A DNA stretch of 64,000 nucleotides from Lagopus muta (lineage: Eukaryota > Chordata > Aves > Galliformes > Phasianidae): the NCBI RefSeq assembly GCF_023343835.1, contig NC_064471.1, positions 5,879,598 through 5,943,597 on the forward strand, written 5' to 3'. The translations under genes were made by a program, and so were the position numbers. Shown piece after piece: positions 11,309-22,795 of the stretch; positions within the stretch are counted from its first letter, which is position 1, and every line of letters begins with the position of its first letter. The notes beneath the pieces were generated by a model. That model did not search any database and was not told where the DNA came from. It saw only the letters and a list, made by a program, of their open reading frames with translations.

Positions 11309-14300
11309 CTACAAGGCAAAAAAAAAAAAAAAAAAAGTTAGTTGACCACTATGCAGCGTCTTATTACTCTAACATCACCAGAAATTCTCATTGGAATCCT
11401 TTTGCATTCTAAGTTAAGCCTTTCCATACTCATCAACAGGCAATCTGTCCTAGTGGAACATCATTTCTGACTCCTCAAGTTCACCTGCTTCAGGTAGGAA
11501 AAAAAAAAAAAATTTGAGTATGGTTGTATACTGTATCTGGCTGAGAAGTAGTAAACTTTCTTCGTACAAGCTCTTATGTTGCTGTCTTTCAGATTTAGGA
11601 CAGTTGAACACTAATGTTTTCATATTGTTGAGTAGTACTGACAAAGCATGAAAGCCTTCTCCATTGCTCAGTCAGCCCTTGCTCCAACTCCAGCCAGCTT
11701 GAGTGGGCAAGAAGCTAGGAGGGGACACGACTCAGAGAGCAGACCTCACCCAAATAGTGATATATTCCATGGAACATCTTACCCAGTGACAGAACTGGTT
11801 GCATTTTTCCAGAGCAGTAACTTTTTCTGTCCCCCTTCGACTGCCTTTATTTTGAACCACATGGTTTCCCAACCTACCCCTCTTTGCCCTTCATATTTTC
11901 TGTCACATTGCACTGTGGGGGAGTAAACAAGTCTATACCAAATATAAATATTTCTGCATCAAACAATACAATCAAGACCCATTGTACCATTTTAGTGAGA
12001 TCAACATAGAACAAGAGAGAAAAGCCATTTCTCTGTATTTTTTATTGTCAAGGAGCTATTCCAGGCTGGTAACACTCTAACAATATACAGTTAACAACCA
12101 TTAGTCAACTAGAGAAAGGTGGAGTGACAGCCAAATCATGTTCTATGACTCAAGCTTTTATAAAAATCCAAAAGATACAGGAAATGCCCCAAAGCACAAT
12201 CCTCCCTGTTTCTTCATTCATCAACAGAACCCTTTCAGTGTTGTGTAAATAAAGGAAATAGCTGCAAATTGACATAAGCAATTACTTACAGTACGGGCTG
12301 ACTAGTTTGTACTGATTTCTTAGAGATGCCAGAACTGCTAATAAGGACCACAGGTAGACAAAGTACCTAAAATCCCCCCTTTAAATTTAAGAAGTGTACG
12401 GCTCTGAATTTACTTAGCTTAAAGCAATACTCATTAGTTTAAACTTGAAACTTTCAGTTATGTTGTATCAATGTAGCTCCTGACAGCATTATCCCATTTA
12501 AGTGTCACGTGCAGAATGTAGTATTAAGATTAAACAACTTATTTTTATTATTTCCCACACACACATTTGTATAAATGACATATTCCCCCTCACAACCTCA
12601 AGCATCAAGTCACTTCTGTGGAAAAAGGCCATTCATTGTTAAATGAACAACTAATCCAATGCTGCAATGCCTTATGTCTTCCTATGAAAACCGACAATAG
12701 TAGATATTTACTTAAATCACACCGTTGAGATACACAATTATCTAACAAAACAAAGAATGACTTCCAGCAGTAAGGTAAAAGCTTTCCTAGTTAGCAATTG
12801 AGTGTCTTTATTGATAGCTAGTAAAATTTCAGGATTATCTCACTATAGAGAAGAAGCGTATTAGGAACACTACCAAGCATGCGCGCGCACACACACACAG
12901 TCTTGCTACCTACAGTAACCTGTTGACACCACCCTTGAATAGAATCAAACTGTTCTTGTGAAAGAATTGTGCCTCTGATTACACTGCTGAACATGCTTGT
13001 AGAGCCATGACATGGCAATGTCAAGTCTCCATATTGAGATGCTTCACTTTGTGAGGAAGTCAGACTATCCAGACATTTAACCAGGAATATTAAGTTCTGT
13101 CAAGCATTCCATCTAGCTGACTGCAGTGGCTTATGGGGACTAAGACACAACCAGAGCATTTTATGCTATCATGGCTGCTCTGCCCGCCACCACCAGCACC
13201 AGGACACCAGGAAAAAACAAACAGAGGATGAACCCACATAGATTAGTTAAAAAATAAATCTGTCCCTTTTCTCGAGTTCAGAGAAATACTATACTAGTTT
13301 TAGAAGTCATAAGAAAGCTATTAGCAATAACCATCTTGCAAATGGATTTGGAGAAAAACCATACACGTGAGCTGCATAAGCTTACACTACCTCTTATTTC
13401 TTTCAAGTCAAATGCTTTCTTTAGAAGTATTTTGTAAACTATCTTTTCAGTGTTACTTGCGCTCTTCGATGCACCATACCATTTTAGAGTATATTCATAT
13501 ACATTCAAAATGAAAGATACTTGTAGGTACCCGAATGGTACCTACCTTGCTTTTTATGCATACATCCACAGAAATGGAATTTTTTGTTCCTACAACATGT
13601 AGATTCAATAGGATCTTTCAATTCATCATGTTTTTACTTTATTGCCAATAATTAACAACCCATTCACCTTCAAGCACTTCTGTTCCAACCTGTTCTCTAA
13701 GGAGAGTTACTCTGCAACAACGCATTTAAAGAAAGATCAAGTCTCCACACAGGATGTTTCTTCTGGTCATACATTCCAACAAAATTACAGTACAGTACAA
13801 ACATACTCATTCTGTCAATACAGTTTATTTCATTGGGTACTTAAGCAATTTTTGCTAATGAGTAAATATACCTACACTGAGATCAATTTGCCAGAGTAAA
13901 CAAAGAATGCAGGCTGGAGAAGATGAACACTCCAGCATCTCTAGTCACTTAATTGCTTGCCTTCCTGTTAAAAATACCACTAGACTGCAACAGCTACCTA
14001 ATTTACTTAATTGCTTGCCATTTTTAGAAATGAACTGAGATGAATGCAAAGCCTGTCTGATGAAACAAATCTGAACTCTTTGCTGTCAAATAAAAGTGAG
14101 GATAAGACACTCCAGCCCCAAGTAAACAAGGAAATCAGCTGTTTGTGCTCTGACCTCAGTCTGTGGCAGTGCGCTTTGTGCCTTATTAAAGCTGCACACA
14201 TGGGTGACCATGCAGCAATCAAGCCACCCAATTCAGTACGAATTCATTGCTTTGAACTGATGACCATAGGCACATAATCTGAGGAAATGAGAAAGGACAA

Positions 14301-17300
14301 TTTGAAACAGAAGCCTAAGCTAGAGGAAAACCAACACTTTTAGTGAGGGAATTTTACTGTTAGGTACTTCAGAAATACGTAAATACGTCAACCATTTATT
14401 GTTATTTATTGTCAATAATAATGACTGAAATTTAGATCTGGAGTACTTATTTTACAGCTATTGGTATTTGCATCATCTAAATGATAATGTCAACTTCTGC
14501 CTATCATTATTAAGCATGGCCTCAGTTTGCAGGTACAGTTAACAACTGTCTAACAGTTAAATAATAATAGAGCTGTAATGCCAGGACAAGAGCTCAAGTT
14601 GCTTTGTAATATTTTTCAACCCAGAAGAGCAACATGTACATAATAGAAGATAATGTGATTTGCCATAGGCAGCAGCCAATGTATCAAGAAGCTTTAGCTA
14701 ACAGGACCCATTTTTAAATAATTTTTTTTGGTACCAGTTTGTATTGCAGTTGGAAGGACACTGTAATAGTGTGCAAGCAGCAGTAATCTTTGGAGAACTC
14801 TTAAATACTAGCACATTTGTACAGTGTCTGTAAAAACCTTACCTACAGAAACTAGAAACATGCATTTCATTTTCATGGTTCAAGCATGTATCTGCTTAAA
14901 TCCTAGTTTGTGTTAAAACAGGCCACACGCTCAAATACAAAGAAAACCTGAATCAATGCAAAACCAAATAACAGAAAAGTAGCATTCGAAACGTTCACTT
15001 CATAGAAAGAATAATGACATTCTGTAAAATATTTTTCATACAAGAATGCTGAGCAACATTAGAGAAGCATAAAAGCAGAAAGCACTCAAAGGCCTTCCAA
15101 AGTGTAAATCTACAATATCGAAGCATATCCTTAATTCAAAACCACGGTTTTAGAGAAAAGATATTTCTAAAGACTGCAGTTGGGATTAGAAAGCTTTTCC
15201 TCGTGTTTGCTTCCAACTCTATTCAGTATGAACAGTGAACTGGAAGACTTTTAGCTCTGAGCACTAAAATTAAGGTCTGAGACATATAGACGTACATTTA
15301 AAAGCTTCCATTGTATTCAAATTTAGGCAACAAGTAAAACTTATAGAAATACTGGTGTACATCTGCTGTATCATCTTACCTGGAAGACTGCATGGGAACG
15401 AGAAGAGGAGGCATTCACATCTGTGGGATGTTGTGTTCTGTTTTTATTCCCATAATCCAACATTTGAAGGATTTCCTCTGCTGATTTTGGCTTTAAAAAA
15501 TAGAGCACAGGGTAAGTACTTTTTTTCACCCCTCTTTCTCATTAGCTGTATAAGACTTGAAAGATTTTACAGCGATTCTTATCTATATATCTATATAATC
15601 TATATAATCTATCTATCTATATATATATAGATATTAAAATGGTAAAAAAAAAAATAAAAAAAAAATCAACAATCACCTTAAAGGAAAACCAAGGTACCTG
15701 AAAATAGAGTTAATAGTAATTGCTGTTTTGGAATTGAGGCCCTTCAAACACTTTCAGCTGAAAACGTTAAAGCATGAAAAGTACTTAAGAGCTTCAGAAA
15801 CTGAAAACACTTCTGAAAGCCAAAACCAAAACAAAACCTAACAAAAACCCTTAAATCTGCAAGTGCTATCCATAGTTAGAAATCCTAAGAACGCCTTAAT
15901 CTTTGTTGTATTAATGCTTCAAACATGAATATAGTACTGTTTTCAGGCAAAACTCAAGCATAGGAAGAGCAGGCCTTTAAAGGATGAGCCAAACCAACCC
16001 AATTCCTGCCTTCATTGTTTGTTGCACATCGAAGTTGGAAGCTACATAGCATTTAACAGGCTCCAAAATTTTGCAGGAAGAAAAAAGTTAGGTCCATGAC
16101 ATTAATTATCAGATTGGGAAATGAGGTTGCATTAACAAGTTTGAAGTTGCTGTGCTTGTCTGGAAACAGCACTTTTTTTTAGTGTCTTCATTAAAAAGAA
16201 AAAAAAATAAAAAAAAAAAAAAATCAAACAAACAGAAAAACTCAAGTTCTAGGCACAAGATTTGCAGAAGTGTTGAACACTCATGCATAACATTGAAAAC
16301 AGTGACGTCCTTTAAGAAATACTAAGATTATTTCTCAAAACAACAAGCTTTCCACAACCTGAAGGTAAGCATCGAACCAGCAGTGTCTGCTGGGTAACAA
16401 AGACAAATGTTTATCAATTTCTATTTAACAACACCAGTAGCTTTTTCAGAACGTGCATTAATTATTTAGTAGGCTTGCAGGTTATTACGTTACTCCTGAT
16501 GATTGCAAAAAACAAAACAAACAAAACAAAACCCACAAGAATTACTAAGTCACAAGCAACTTCACTGTGCAATCACAAGCAAATTTGACCTCAAATAATG
16601 TGGAGCCTCCTGAGTTTGAGCACCTATTTACATACCTGATGTAATGTTAGCCCTTGAACCACCACCCCTTTCTGAGCATCTTCCCGAACAGCCAGCGGTC
16701 CTGAGTTGACCAGAAGATCACGGATCTGTTCATTGTACACCTTTGAGAAGGAATTTAAAATCTCTTTAGAAAAGTTACCCTGTCGTACTTGACAGGATTG
16801 GATTTGAATGGCAACATCATTCTTCATTACTATTTTAAGACAAAGTGACATTCTGTGATTTACTATTCCACTTGACTTAACGGGGGCTAGAATGTAACAG
16901 TCATTATACTACTGCTGCTTTGCAGCAATGCAAAGATAGGTACTAGCAAGAACAGACAAGCAATGCCAAAAAGATAAAGAGAAGAGAAGCCGGCAGCAAA
17001 GACCAAAATAATTTTTTGTAGTGAGCTAAACAGTACCATAGCAGTCCTCACAGAAGCATTTCTTTAACTTGAGACACAGTAAAACCAAACTGAATATTAC
17101 TGGAATTAACCATCTTTTAGTTGTGCAATTTCAGTATTAACAGGAAATTACTGCTGACATCCCTGACAAAGTATCTTCCTGTACCCATTAACAGATAGAA
17201 GGAACTTAACTAAGGAGCAAGGAACTTAACTAATTTGGAGGACAGGTATTACTAGAATGAGAAATGAATGTGTTAGAAGAGATTGGCCTTTTTTGGAAGA

Positions 17301-18625
17301 TACAAGACAGTAACAGATATCTATTAGTAACATCAAATTTGAGCACTATTCAGTTACAGTCCCATCAAGGATACATTTCTAAAGCCCCAGAATAGTTCAT
17401 AATGAGTATGATGACAGAGGAAATAAAAAGTTTAACTTGACTTATAAAATTATGCCTTCTTAAAAGCAGCATACTAAATCCAGGAGCTAACTTACCTCTA
17501 AATAAGACACAGCAACATTGCATATTTTTTCTTCTTTTATTTGATCCATGCAATTATAAAGTGCCATCATGGTTAAATACATCACTCCAGGATCTTCAGG
17601 GGAGCCTAACATTGTATGAGTCTTTCCAGCTCCTGTTGCACCATATGCTAGCACTACATTAAGAGGAAAAAAAAACCAGAAAACATACACTTGGTATCAG
17701 TAGGCCAAACAAGAACAAACTTCAAATGGACATTCACATCCCCCATCATATGATACCACTGTTTTCACAAACTATTTAACTTTCTCACCTATTATTCTCT
17801 TTCTACAACAGAAATCAGAAAGCTATCTCAAGAGTCACATATTTTCAAGTTTTTAATTCCAAGTTAATTCACAAGCAGTTGAAGTAAAAGATATTTCTTT
17901 ACTCTCCTAACCCTGGACTATCAACTCATTGCAGATACATAAGGCATTACCTCAGTGGTATATTTGACAGTTAAAAACAAACTTTTGAAAGCTTAAGTTG
18001 ACAAAATAGATTAATACACTCAATGAAACTACCTCTGGCTGAATAACTCTTCCTTGAATACTCTTCATAAGCACATGTATTTCAGATCAAATTCTGAAGC
18101 TTGTTACAACCCTATCACAAAGTCTTCTTCAACACATAACGTAGCTAGTCTACCTTCCACATACAACAAGATGGTCATAACTATAAATTACAAGTAGTTA
18201 TTCAAACATAGATCCCTAAGGCCTCTGCAGCATTCAGATACAAGTGTAGATCCTCCAAAGAATTTAGTGAATGAAAAGAGGCACATAGCAAAGATACCTG
18301 TGCAATTATATCCATTTAAGAAGCCATCAAGTACACCTTTGGTTGTATGCTCAAAAACTTCCAACTGGGTTGAATTTTCAGCAAAAACAGCATCAAAAAC
18401 AAATTTAAGGTCTTTCTTTGTTCTTTTATTAATATCCCTGTGGGTCAGTTTCTTTCCATGAAAAAAGCTAAATTCTTCTTCCTTTGGATCAAACACCAAT
18501 ATATGCTGGTCAACAACATGAACAACTTTAGCAAAGTTGCCATCTTTTTCCTTTTGAGTTTCTGGACGGACGCGGACAACCACTTTCACGTGGCTACAGA
18601 CATCATCTTCTTTAGCAGCAGACAT
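11111..18625 (-). CDS. KIF18A: KIF18A, N-terminal half: exons 2-6 (motor residues 1-300)
   Basis: KIF18A is a plus-end-directed kinesin-8 that gathers at kinetochore-microtubule plus ends and limits chromosome oscillation at metaphase. Coding segments in gene order are 18298-18625, 17496-17653, 16636-16740, 15380-15490 and 11111-11308; all join in phase. They give VVVRVRP (15-21), P-loop GATGAGKT (114-121), switch I NASSSRSH (223-230), switch II DLAGSE (259-264) and [11 protein letters not shown] (281-291). The sequence follows human KIF18A closely, with no stop or frameshift. The reading ends after residue 300 (ALADPK). The exon with the conserved IPYRNSKLT motif is missing, and the C-terminal half lies at 41825-61901, on the wrong side of these exons. 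Confidence 0.97.
11309..15379 (-). other. KIF18A: KIF18A intron 5
   Basis: About 4.1 kb of AT-rich sequence between exons 5 and 6, with no exon-like sequence matching KIF18A. Small features include a CA-rich patch at 12882-12899 and two copies of ACTTAATTGCTTGCC (near 13946 and 14005). Overlapping 74-77 codon frames at 14007-14277 have no recognisable content. Confidence 0.75.
15380..15490 (-). CDS. KIF18A: KIF18A exon 5 (switch I)
   Basis: 37 codons, phase 0 to 0, from [11 protein letters not shown] to SRSHAVFQ (residues 198-234). NASSSRSH is the kinesin switch I motif that contacts nucleotide and magnesium. The acceptor is AAAG at 15491-15494 and the donor GTAAGA at 15374-15379. Human KIF18A has the closely matching [12 protein letters not shown]. 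Confidence 0.97.
15491..16635 (-). other. KIF18A: KIF18A intron 4
   Basis: About 1.1 kb of AT-rich sequence. It contains an imperfect CTATAT/TATAATC microsatellite at about 15578-15625 and A-rich runs near 15640-15664 and 16196-16222. No gene or named mobile element was recognised. Confidence 0.75.
15578..15625 (+). repeat. Imperfect CTATAT-type microsatellite
   Basis: Interspersed CTAT, TATAATC and (TA)n units in KIF18A intron 4. It gives a spurious Tyr/Ile-rich open frame that is not a gene. Confidence 0.85.
16636..16740 (-). CDS. KIF18A: KIF18A exon 4
   Basis: 35 codons, phase 0 to 0 (residues 163-197). It contains [10 protein letters not shown], the conserved kinesin alpha-helix region, then [10 protein letters not shown] and GLTLHQ, nearly identical to human KIF18A. 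The acceptor is AAAG at 16741-16744 and the donor GTATGT at 16630-16635. Confidence 0.97.
16741..17495 (-). other. KIF18A: KIF18A intron 3
   Basis: 755 bases without coding content. A short tandem (AAGGAACTTAACTAA-type, near 17208-17236) is visible. No mobile element was recognised. Confidence 0.75.
17496..17653 (-). CDS. KIF18A: KIF18A exon 3 (P-loop)
   Basis: 158 bases, coding residues 110-162. It starts with two bases that complete the codon split from exon 2 and ends in phase 0 at SYLE. It holds the Walker A loop GATGAGKT (114-121) for ATP binding. The acceptor is TAG at 17654-17656, behind a long pyrimidine tract; the donor is GTAAGT at 17490-17495. Confidence 0.97.
17654..18297 (-). 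other. KIF18A: KIF18A intron 2
   Basis: 644 bases between the first and second coding exons. No repeat or other gene was recognised. Confidence 0.75.
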
Positions 18626-18678
18626 GCTCTCTCTTCTCTGCTTCCAGGGCTCCTTCAGACCAAGCAGCTGAATCTTCC
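18298..18678 (-). CDS. KIF18A: KIF18A exon 2 with start codon
   Basis: The ATG is at 18623-18625, giving [12 protein letters not shown] then VVVRVRP (15-21) and ending at NGYNCT plus one base of the next codon. This start was chosen because human KIF18A also begins MS, a few residues before [10 protein letters not shown]. Bases 18626-18678 are 5' untranslated, after a CAG acceptor at 18679-18681. The donor is GTATCT at 18292-18297. Codons in frame upstream of this ATG belong to the 5' leader and intron. Confidence 0.95.
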
Positions 18679-19554
18679 CTGCAATCAACAATAGAAGCAA
18701 AAGGCCTTAAACTTGAAACATAATTTCCTCATTAGAATCATCACAGAACGGCCCGGGTTGGAAGGGACCTCAAGGATCATGAATCTCCCACCCCCTGCCA
18801 CACGCAGGGCCACCAACCTCCACATTTCATAGCAGACCAGGCTGCCCAGGACCCCATCCAGCACAGTCCTGAATACTGCCAGGAATGGATGGGGCATCCA
18901 TAGCCTCTCTAGGCAGCTGTTCCAATACCTCACCATTCTCATAGTAATGAATTTCCCCCTGACACCCAACCTAAATCTTCCCTCCCTCAACTTCAAACCA
19001 TTTCCCCTTGTCCTGAAGTTATCAGCCCCTTCAAAGAGTTGAGTCCCCTCCTGTTTGTAGGCTTCCTTTAAATACTGAAAGGCTGCAATGAGGTCACCCC
19101 ACAGCCATCAGTTTGCAGTTTAAGTCAAACTACACACCTGTGCTAGCCCTGCCCTACACTCAGTCAGCTGTAGGAACCATCACAAAGCTCTGAGAAGCAC
19201 TGTTAACTGGCCTGAAAACACGACTTAACAGTACACAGCTAAGCAGGCCTGCCTTGGGAAAGCCAAAGTCTGATTCCTCCGACTACAGCTACCGTTCCAC
19301 CTGCAGCTCTCCTTTACTTCAGAGTACTCACACAGCAGCAGGCAGCTCTCTCGTCCTGCAGGAGGGTTCAGGGGCCTTTTGATTATAGGCCCCACAACGC
19401 TCAGATACTAACGAAGGACCGCCCTTCCAGGCCTCGCTCTTCACCTCAGAAAGAAAAAAGATATCCCAGGGCCGACAACATACACAGATCGCGGACAAAA
19501 CCGCACGGTAAGCCCCCGAGCCCCGCCCGCCATGCCGCTGGGGCGGCCACTCAC
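18679..19554 (-). other. KIF18A: KIF18A intron 1
   Basis: 876 bases between the untranslated first exon and exon 2. Nearly half is a CR1 (18736-19110). The promoter-proximal end becomes CpG-rich from about 19370. Confidence 0.7.
18736..19110 (-). mobile_element. CR1 LINE 3' fragment in KIF18A intron 1
   Basis: The 3' terminus near 18736 (ATCATCACAGAA, the reverse of the CR1 tail octamers) is followed by the reverse of the CCTTCCAACCCGGGCC and CTGGAACAGCTGCC blocks. It is in the same orientation as KIF18A, is long and little decayed, and lies about 450 bases from the promoter. Confidence 0.93.
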
Positions 19555-19595
19555 CTCAGCGCCGCAGCCGAGCCAACCACCGCCCAGCCCGGCCG
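19555..19595 (-). other. KIF18A: KIF18A exon 1, untranslated (upstream end estimated)
   Basis: On the minus strand GCGCTGAG is followed by a consensus donor GTGAGT at 19549-19554, giving a noncoding first exon that would splice to the acceptor at 18679. Its 5' end cannot be read from sequence; I placed it just downstream of the CHR, which usually lies close to the start site. Confidence 0.55.
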
Positions 19596-19600
19596 CCGAA

Positions 19601-19606
19601 TTCAAA
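19601..19606 (-). promoter_or_regulatory. KIF18A: CHR element (TTTGAA) of KIF18A
   Basis: TTTGAA on the KIF18A strand matches the cell cycle genes homology region bound by DREAM and MMB complexes in G2/M genes. It lies about 30 bases from an upstream CCAAT box, the usual NF-Y to CHR spacing. KIF18A is a mitotic gene, so this fits. The assignment rests on motif and position only. Confidence 0.6.
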
Positions 19607-19636
19607 CGCCAGCGGCCGCCCCCCCTTCGCCTCCTC

Positions 19637-19641
19637 ATTGG
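19637..19641 (-). promoter_or_regulatory. CCAAT box (NF-Y type)
   Basis: ATTGG on the plus strand, CCAAT on the KIF18A strand, within CATTGGCC. It is about 30 bases upstream of the CHR with respect to KIF18A and close upstream of the presumed METTL15 start, so it could serve both directions. Confidence 0.55.
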
Positions 19642-19653
19642 CCGCCGCCGCCG

Positions 19654-19661
19654 TGACGTCG
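19654..19661 (+). promoter_or_regulatory. CRE-like site (TGACGTCG)
   Basis: Seven of eight bases match the palindromic CREB/ATF site TGACGTCA, in the core of the CpG-rich divergent promoter. Such sites are common in bidirectional promoters. Confidence 0.5.
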
Positions 19662-19682
19662 TCAAAGCGACGGCGCGAGCGG
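19662..19682 (+). other. METTL15: METTL15 exon 1, untranslated (start estimated)
   Basis: On the plus strand GCGAGCGG is followed by a strong donor GTAAGC at 19683-19688. This gives a possible short noncoding first exon that would splice to the acceptor at 20916-20919. The transcription start is not visible, and other first exons are possible. Confidence 0.4.
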
Positions 19683-20919
19683 GTAAGCGCGTGGCGAGGG
19701 TGGTTTCTGTAGCTCTGCGTGCTGTGCGGGGCTGGTGGGCGGGAGCTGCGTGAGGGGAGAGCCGCGGACCTCTAGGCCTGCTCGATATAAGATCCTTCTT
19801 CGGTTTTCTCTAGGCTCAACAGCCCCAGCTCTTTCCACGTAAGAGCGATGCCGCAGGCCCTTAATCGTTTTTGTAGCCTTCTGCTGTATCCTGCGACTGA
19901 AAGCACACAAAAAGTTTCCTCAGTTCATAGATGAGTGATTGTGAGCCGTGCTCTGGGTAAGGAAGATGCTTCCCGGGGTCGTAGAGCAAGGCAGTGTGAG
20001 TTAGATTATCACTGATCTTCTCCCCACCCCTGTGTTAGCTTCTATAGAGGTGTTGGGGTTTGTTGCGGAATCGCAGAATTGTAGGAGTTGGCAGGGGACC
20101 TCCAGGAATCATCAAGTCCAACCCCCCAAAGGACTTGCAAAAGGACTTGAGGTCCTCTGTTGAAGGTTAGAAGATGATACATGCTTACAAATGCGATGCA
20201 ATAAAAGTAGGATAGCCTTTATTCAAAGGGCCTTTGGCTAAAGTATGCATTCTTTTTGTGTGGCAAGAGAGAGTGTGAAATATGACACAGCAACAGGTGT
20301 GAGCTCATAAAAATGCAAATAACATCTTACTTATGTTAACCTTCAGCTTTCTTCAGCTTTTTTTTTTTTTAATCTGCTTTGAATTATTCTGTTGTAATTT
20401 TAACGCACATGTAGGTTGTAACACTAATCATAACCGTGTTAAAAACCCAGTGGCACAATTTGTCTTTTCCCATTTCAGCTAGAAATACAGGAAACTTGGC
20501 AACCCAAGTGCTGCCGTTCAGAGCAAGTGCCTCATTGTGCGTGGCAGGACGTAGGAGAACAAAATGAAAGCTGAGCTACTGTTCTGGTTGTGCTCAACCA
20601 GAGCAATTTAATAGGGGCTTCTCTCAAGATGTTTGAACATTGATAGAGTCCTAGTGATGTAAAGGAAATGAAGGTATTGCTTGTGAAAATAAAGCTCTAT
20701 TTACTTAGATGTGATTGATTGTTAGATGGCCTTCAAATTGCTGAAAAGAAGCTAAATTATCAGAGCGTTTTTGCTGAGATGGCATTTCTGTAAAGCCTCC
20801 TATCTTGTGAAATGTACTTACAGCATTTGCGCTTTGTGTGTGTGTATGTTTTGTTTTTTTTTTAACACTTAATGTTTTAAATAGTTATCAAAGTAATTCC
20901 CAACATCTGTTTTTTCTAG
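19683..20919 (+). other. METTL15: METTL15 intron 1
   Basis: About 1.2 kb between the presumed first exon and the first coding exon. It contains a short CR1 3' fragment at about 20065-20150 (minus). No open frame of note. Confidence 0.55.
20065..20150 (-). mobile_element. Short CR1 3'-end fragment
   Basis: AATCGCAGAATTGTAGGAGTTGG and ATCATCAAGTCCAACCCCCC are the reverse of the CR1 3' end. The piece is very truncated, in METTL15 intron 1. Confidence 0.75.
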
Positions 20920-20920
20920 G

Positions 20921-21199
20921 ATGATCAACTCCAAAATGCTATATCAGAGTCTGTGCCAAGTTAACAAGTGTCTGCTTCTGTGCAACTTAAAGCTGAATCC
21001 AGACAAGTTAGCTGTTTTGGCCAGAAGGATCTACTCTTCAGTAAAACAGCTTTCTGAATATGATTTAACGGAGCAAACTACACAGGAAAGTGAAACTAAA
21101 GAGTTGCTTCACAGTACAGAAAACAAAACCTTTGGAAGATTGCACATACCAGTGATGGTGGAGGAGGTCATTAATTTTTTATCCCCTCAGTCAGGCCAG
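20921..21199 (+). CDS. METTL15: METTL15, first coding exon (residues 1-93)
   Basis: METTL15 is the RsmH-family enzyme that makes N4-methylcytidine in mitochondrial 12S rRNA. The exon follows a TTTTTTCTAG acceptor (ending 20919); the ATG is one base inside. It codes 93 codons, ending phase 0 at SPQSGQ before the donor GTGAGT at 21200. Residues 1-40 are basic and hydrophobic with few acidic residues, fitting a mitochondrial presequence. HIPVMVEEV (75-83) is the conserved start of the methyltransferase domain, matching human HIPVMVDEV. The next exon, with the SAM-binding GGHT motif, was not found in the window, and downstream the sequence runs into KIF18A 3' exons. Confidence 0.9.
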
Positions 21200-21614
21200 G
21201 TGAGTTAAGTAATTGGTTGACACCTATGATTTACTATCTATCCAGCAGAAAAGTTTGTGCAGTGTGGTGATAACTCTCCTTTAGAGAAATAAGGGCTGTT
21301 CTTTGAGACTATTCCACCTTTTAAAACTTCTAAATTATTTTGCCATCCAAATTAAGGTTTTATATTTAAGATAGTAGAAATCTCCTATCTATGTGTCTGA
21401 CCTTAACAAATCCTGAGTAATCTGTTGGTTAAAACTGTAGCATTGAAGCAATCTCTTGCTTTTGTGCTTGTTTTTCTAGACTGCTCTTGTGCATTTGTAG
21501 GGTGTTAAGTAGTGTTAATTACTAACAGTAGCAGGGAGTTATGTGTGGTTATGTCATCAATTTGTGAAGAGCTCTCTTTGTTTTGTGTAAGAGCTAGTAG
21601 GGTAAAAAATCATT

Positions 21615-21835
21615 GTAGAATCAACTGTGTTAGAAAAAAATCTTCATGATCATCAAATCCAGCTGTTAGCCTGACCTACTGAGTCCAATCACTGAACTGT
21701 GCCCCTTAGTGTCATGTCCGTGTGTGCCAAATACACTGGCTGGGGATTCTACCATGTGTCTGGGCAGCCTGTTCCAGTGCTTGACCGACATCTAAAGAAA
21801 TTGTTTTTTATATTCAGTCAAAACCTCCTCGTTGT
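21615..21835 (-). mobile_element. Decayed CR1 fragment
   Basis: Shows the reverse of CR1 3' blocks: ATCATCAAATCCAGCTGTTA, then CTGGGCAGCCTGTTCCAGTGCTTGACC and a decayed AACCTCC end. It is older than the copies at 10335 and 18736, judging from mismatches. Confidence 0.75.
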
Positions 21836-22795
21836 CATTGTCACTGTTTCAGTGGTTTTGAGGTCCGGTGTTTCCTTAGGATGTGCTTATACTGCATGGA
21901 GTGGTGTGGAGGTGCTGTAGTTACAAATGGCAACATGTAGAAACGGTTTTGTATCAATGGCGGACAAGTATTGCAAAGCTGCCTGGTTTGGCCAAGGTAC
22001 TGTGAAAAGATTCCTTCTGGTAATCTGGATTTGCTCACATCTGTCTATGCTGTAGCATTGGTATGTCTGCACTACATGTGTTATATGCAGTTTAGGTATA
22101 CTGTTTCACGCTCTCTTTACAAAACTTAAGTGGTAAAATTGTTTGCATCTGGGAGATCTTACATATGATATTAAGTTGAAGGAATTTCATATGCAGTGGT
22201 TAAGTGGTTTTCACCTGTCAGATGCTTTTGTCTGCAAACTGAGTGCTTTTTATGTTAGCTTCATACAGGCTTACTATATTTGTCGATCAATGATAAGTTT
22301 TAACTAAAACAATGAAATTGTATATGAAGTACTATGTTCAAGATGTGCAGCTACTTATATATACTTGAAATGCTGTCAACTGACAGTGCAAAGGGATGTG
22401 GCAAGTTTGAGATGGATTTGGAGGATCAAAGTGATGTAGTCTAGTTTTATTGCGTTGCCTTGTAAGAACTTCCTTAGTTTGGAAGTCACCGTATATTTTA
22501 AATTTCTTGAAAGCCAGTGAGAATCAGAGTAGCCGTAATTATTGTAGCACACTTTTTTTGTTGAAAATACCCAAATGATGAATTACATGCCGAACTTAAA
22601 GTTCAGGTTTCATTCGCATTTCAGAACTATCATGACATTTGCGCACAGGAGGTGAATATATAAATTGTGAGACTGTATGTAAAGGGTTTTTTTCAGTTGT
22701 GTAAGTTTCTACTTAATTAAGAATTCGGGCTGATGTGGGGGACTGTTTATTAAACTTTGGTCATTGATACATATATGGGAACTGCTGAATCACGG

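Larger units (their letters stand above)
19370..19790. promoter_or_regulatory. CpG-rich bidirectional promoter of KIF18A and METTL15
   Basis: A sharp rise in G+C and CpG in an otherwise AT-rich window, lying between the diverging first exons of KIF18A (minus) and METTL15 (plus). It contains a CHR (19601-19606), an inverted CCAAT box (19637-19641) and a CRE-like TGACGTCG (19654-19661), with no TATA box. Head-to-head KIF18A/METTL15 is the arrangement in other amniotes. The sequence supports shared control, but transcription starts were not observed. Confidence 0.85.

Noticed and set aside
18685..18996. 103-codon minus-strand frame next to KIF18A exon 2
   Set aside because: It is CR1 sequence in KIF18A intron 1 read through in one frame; the true first coding codon is at 18625.
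19441..19910. Arg- and Pro-rich frames on both strands around the promoter
   Set aside because: GC-rich CpG-island composition lacks stop codons by chance. No conserved protein content.
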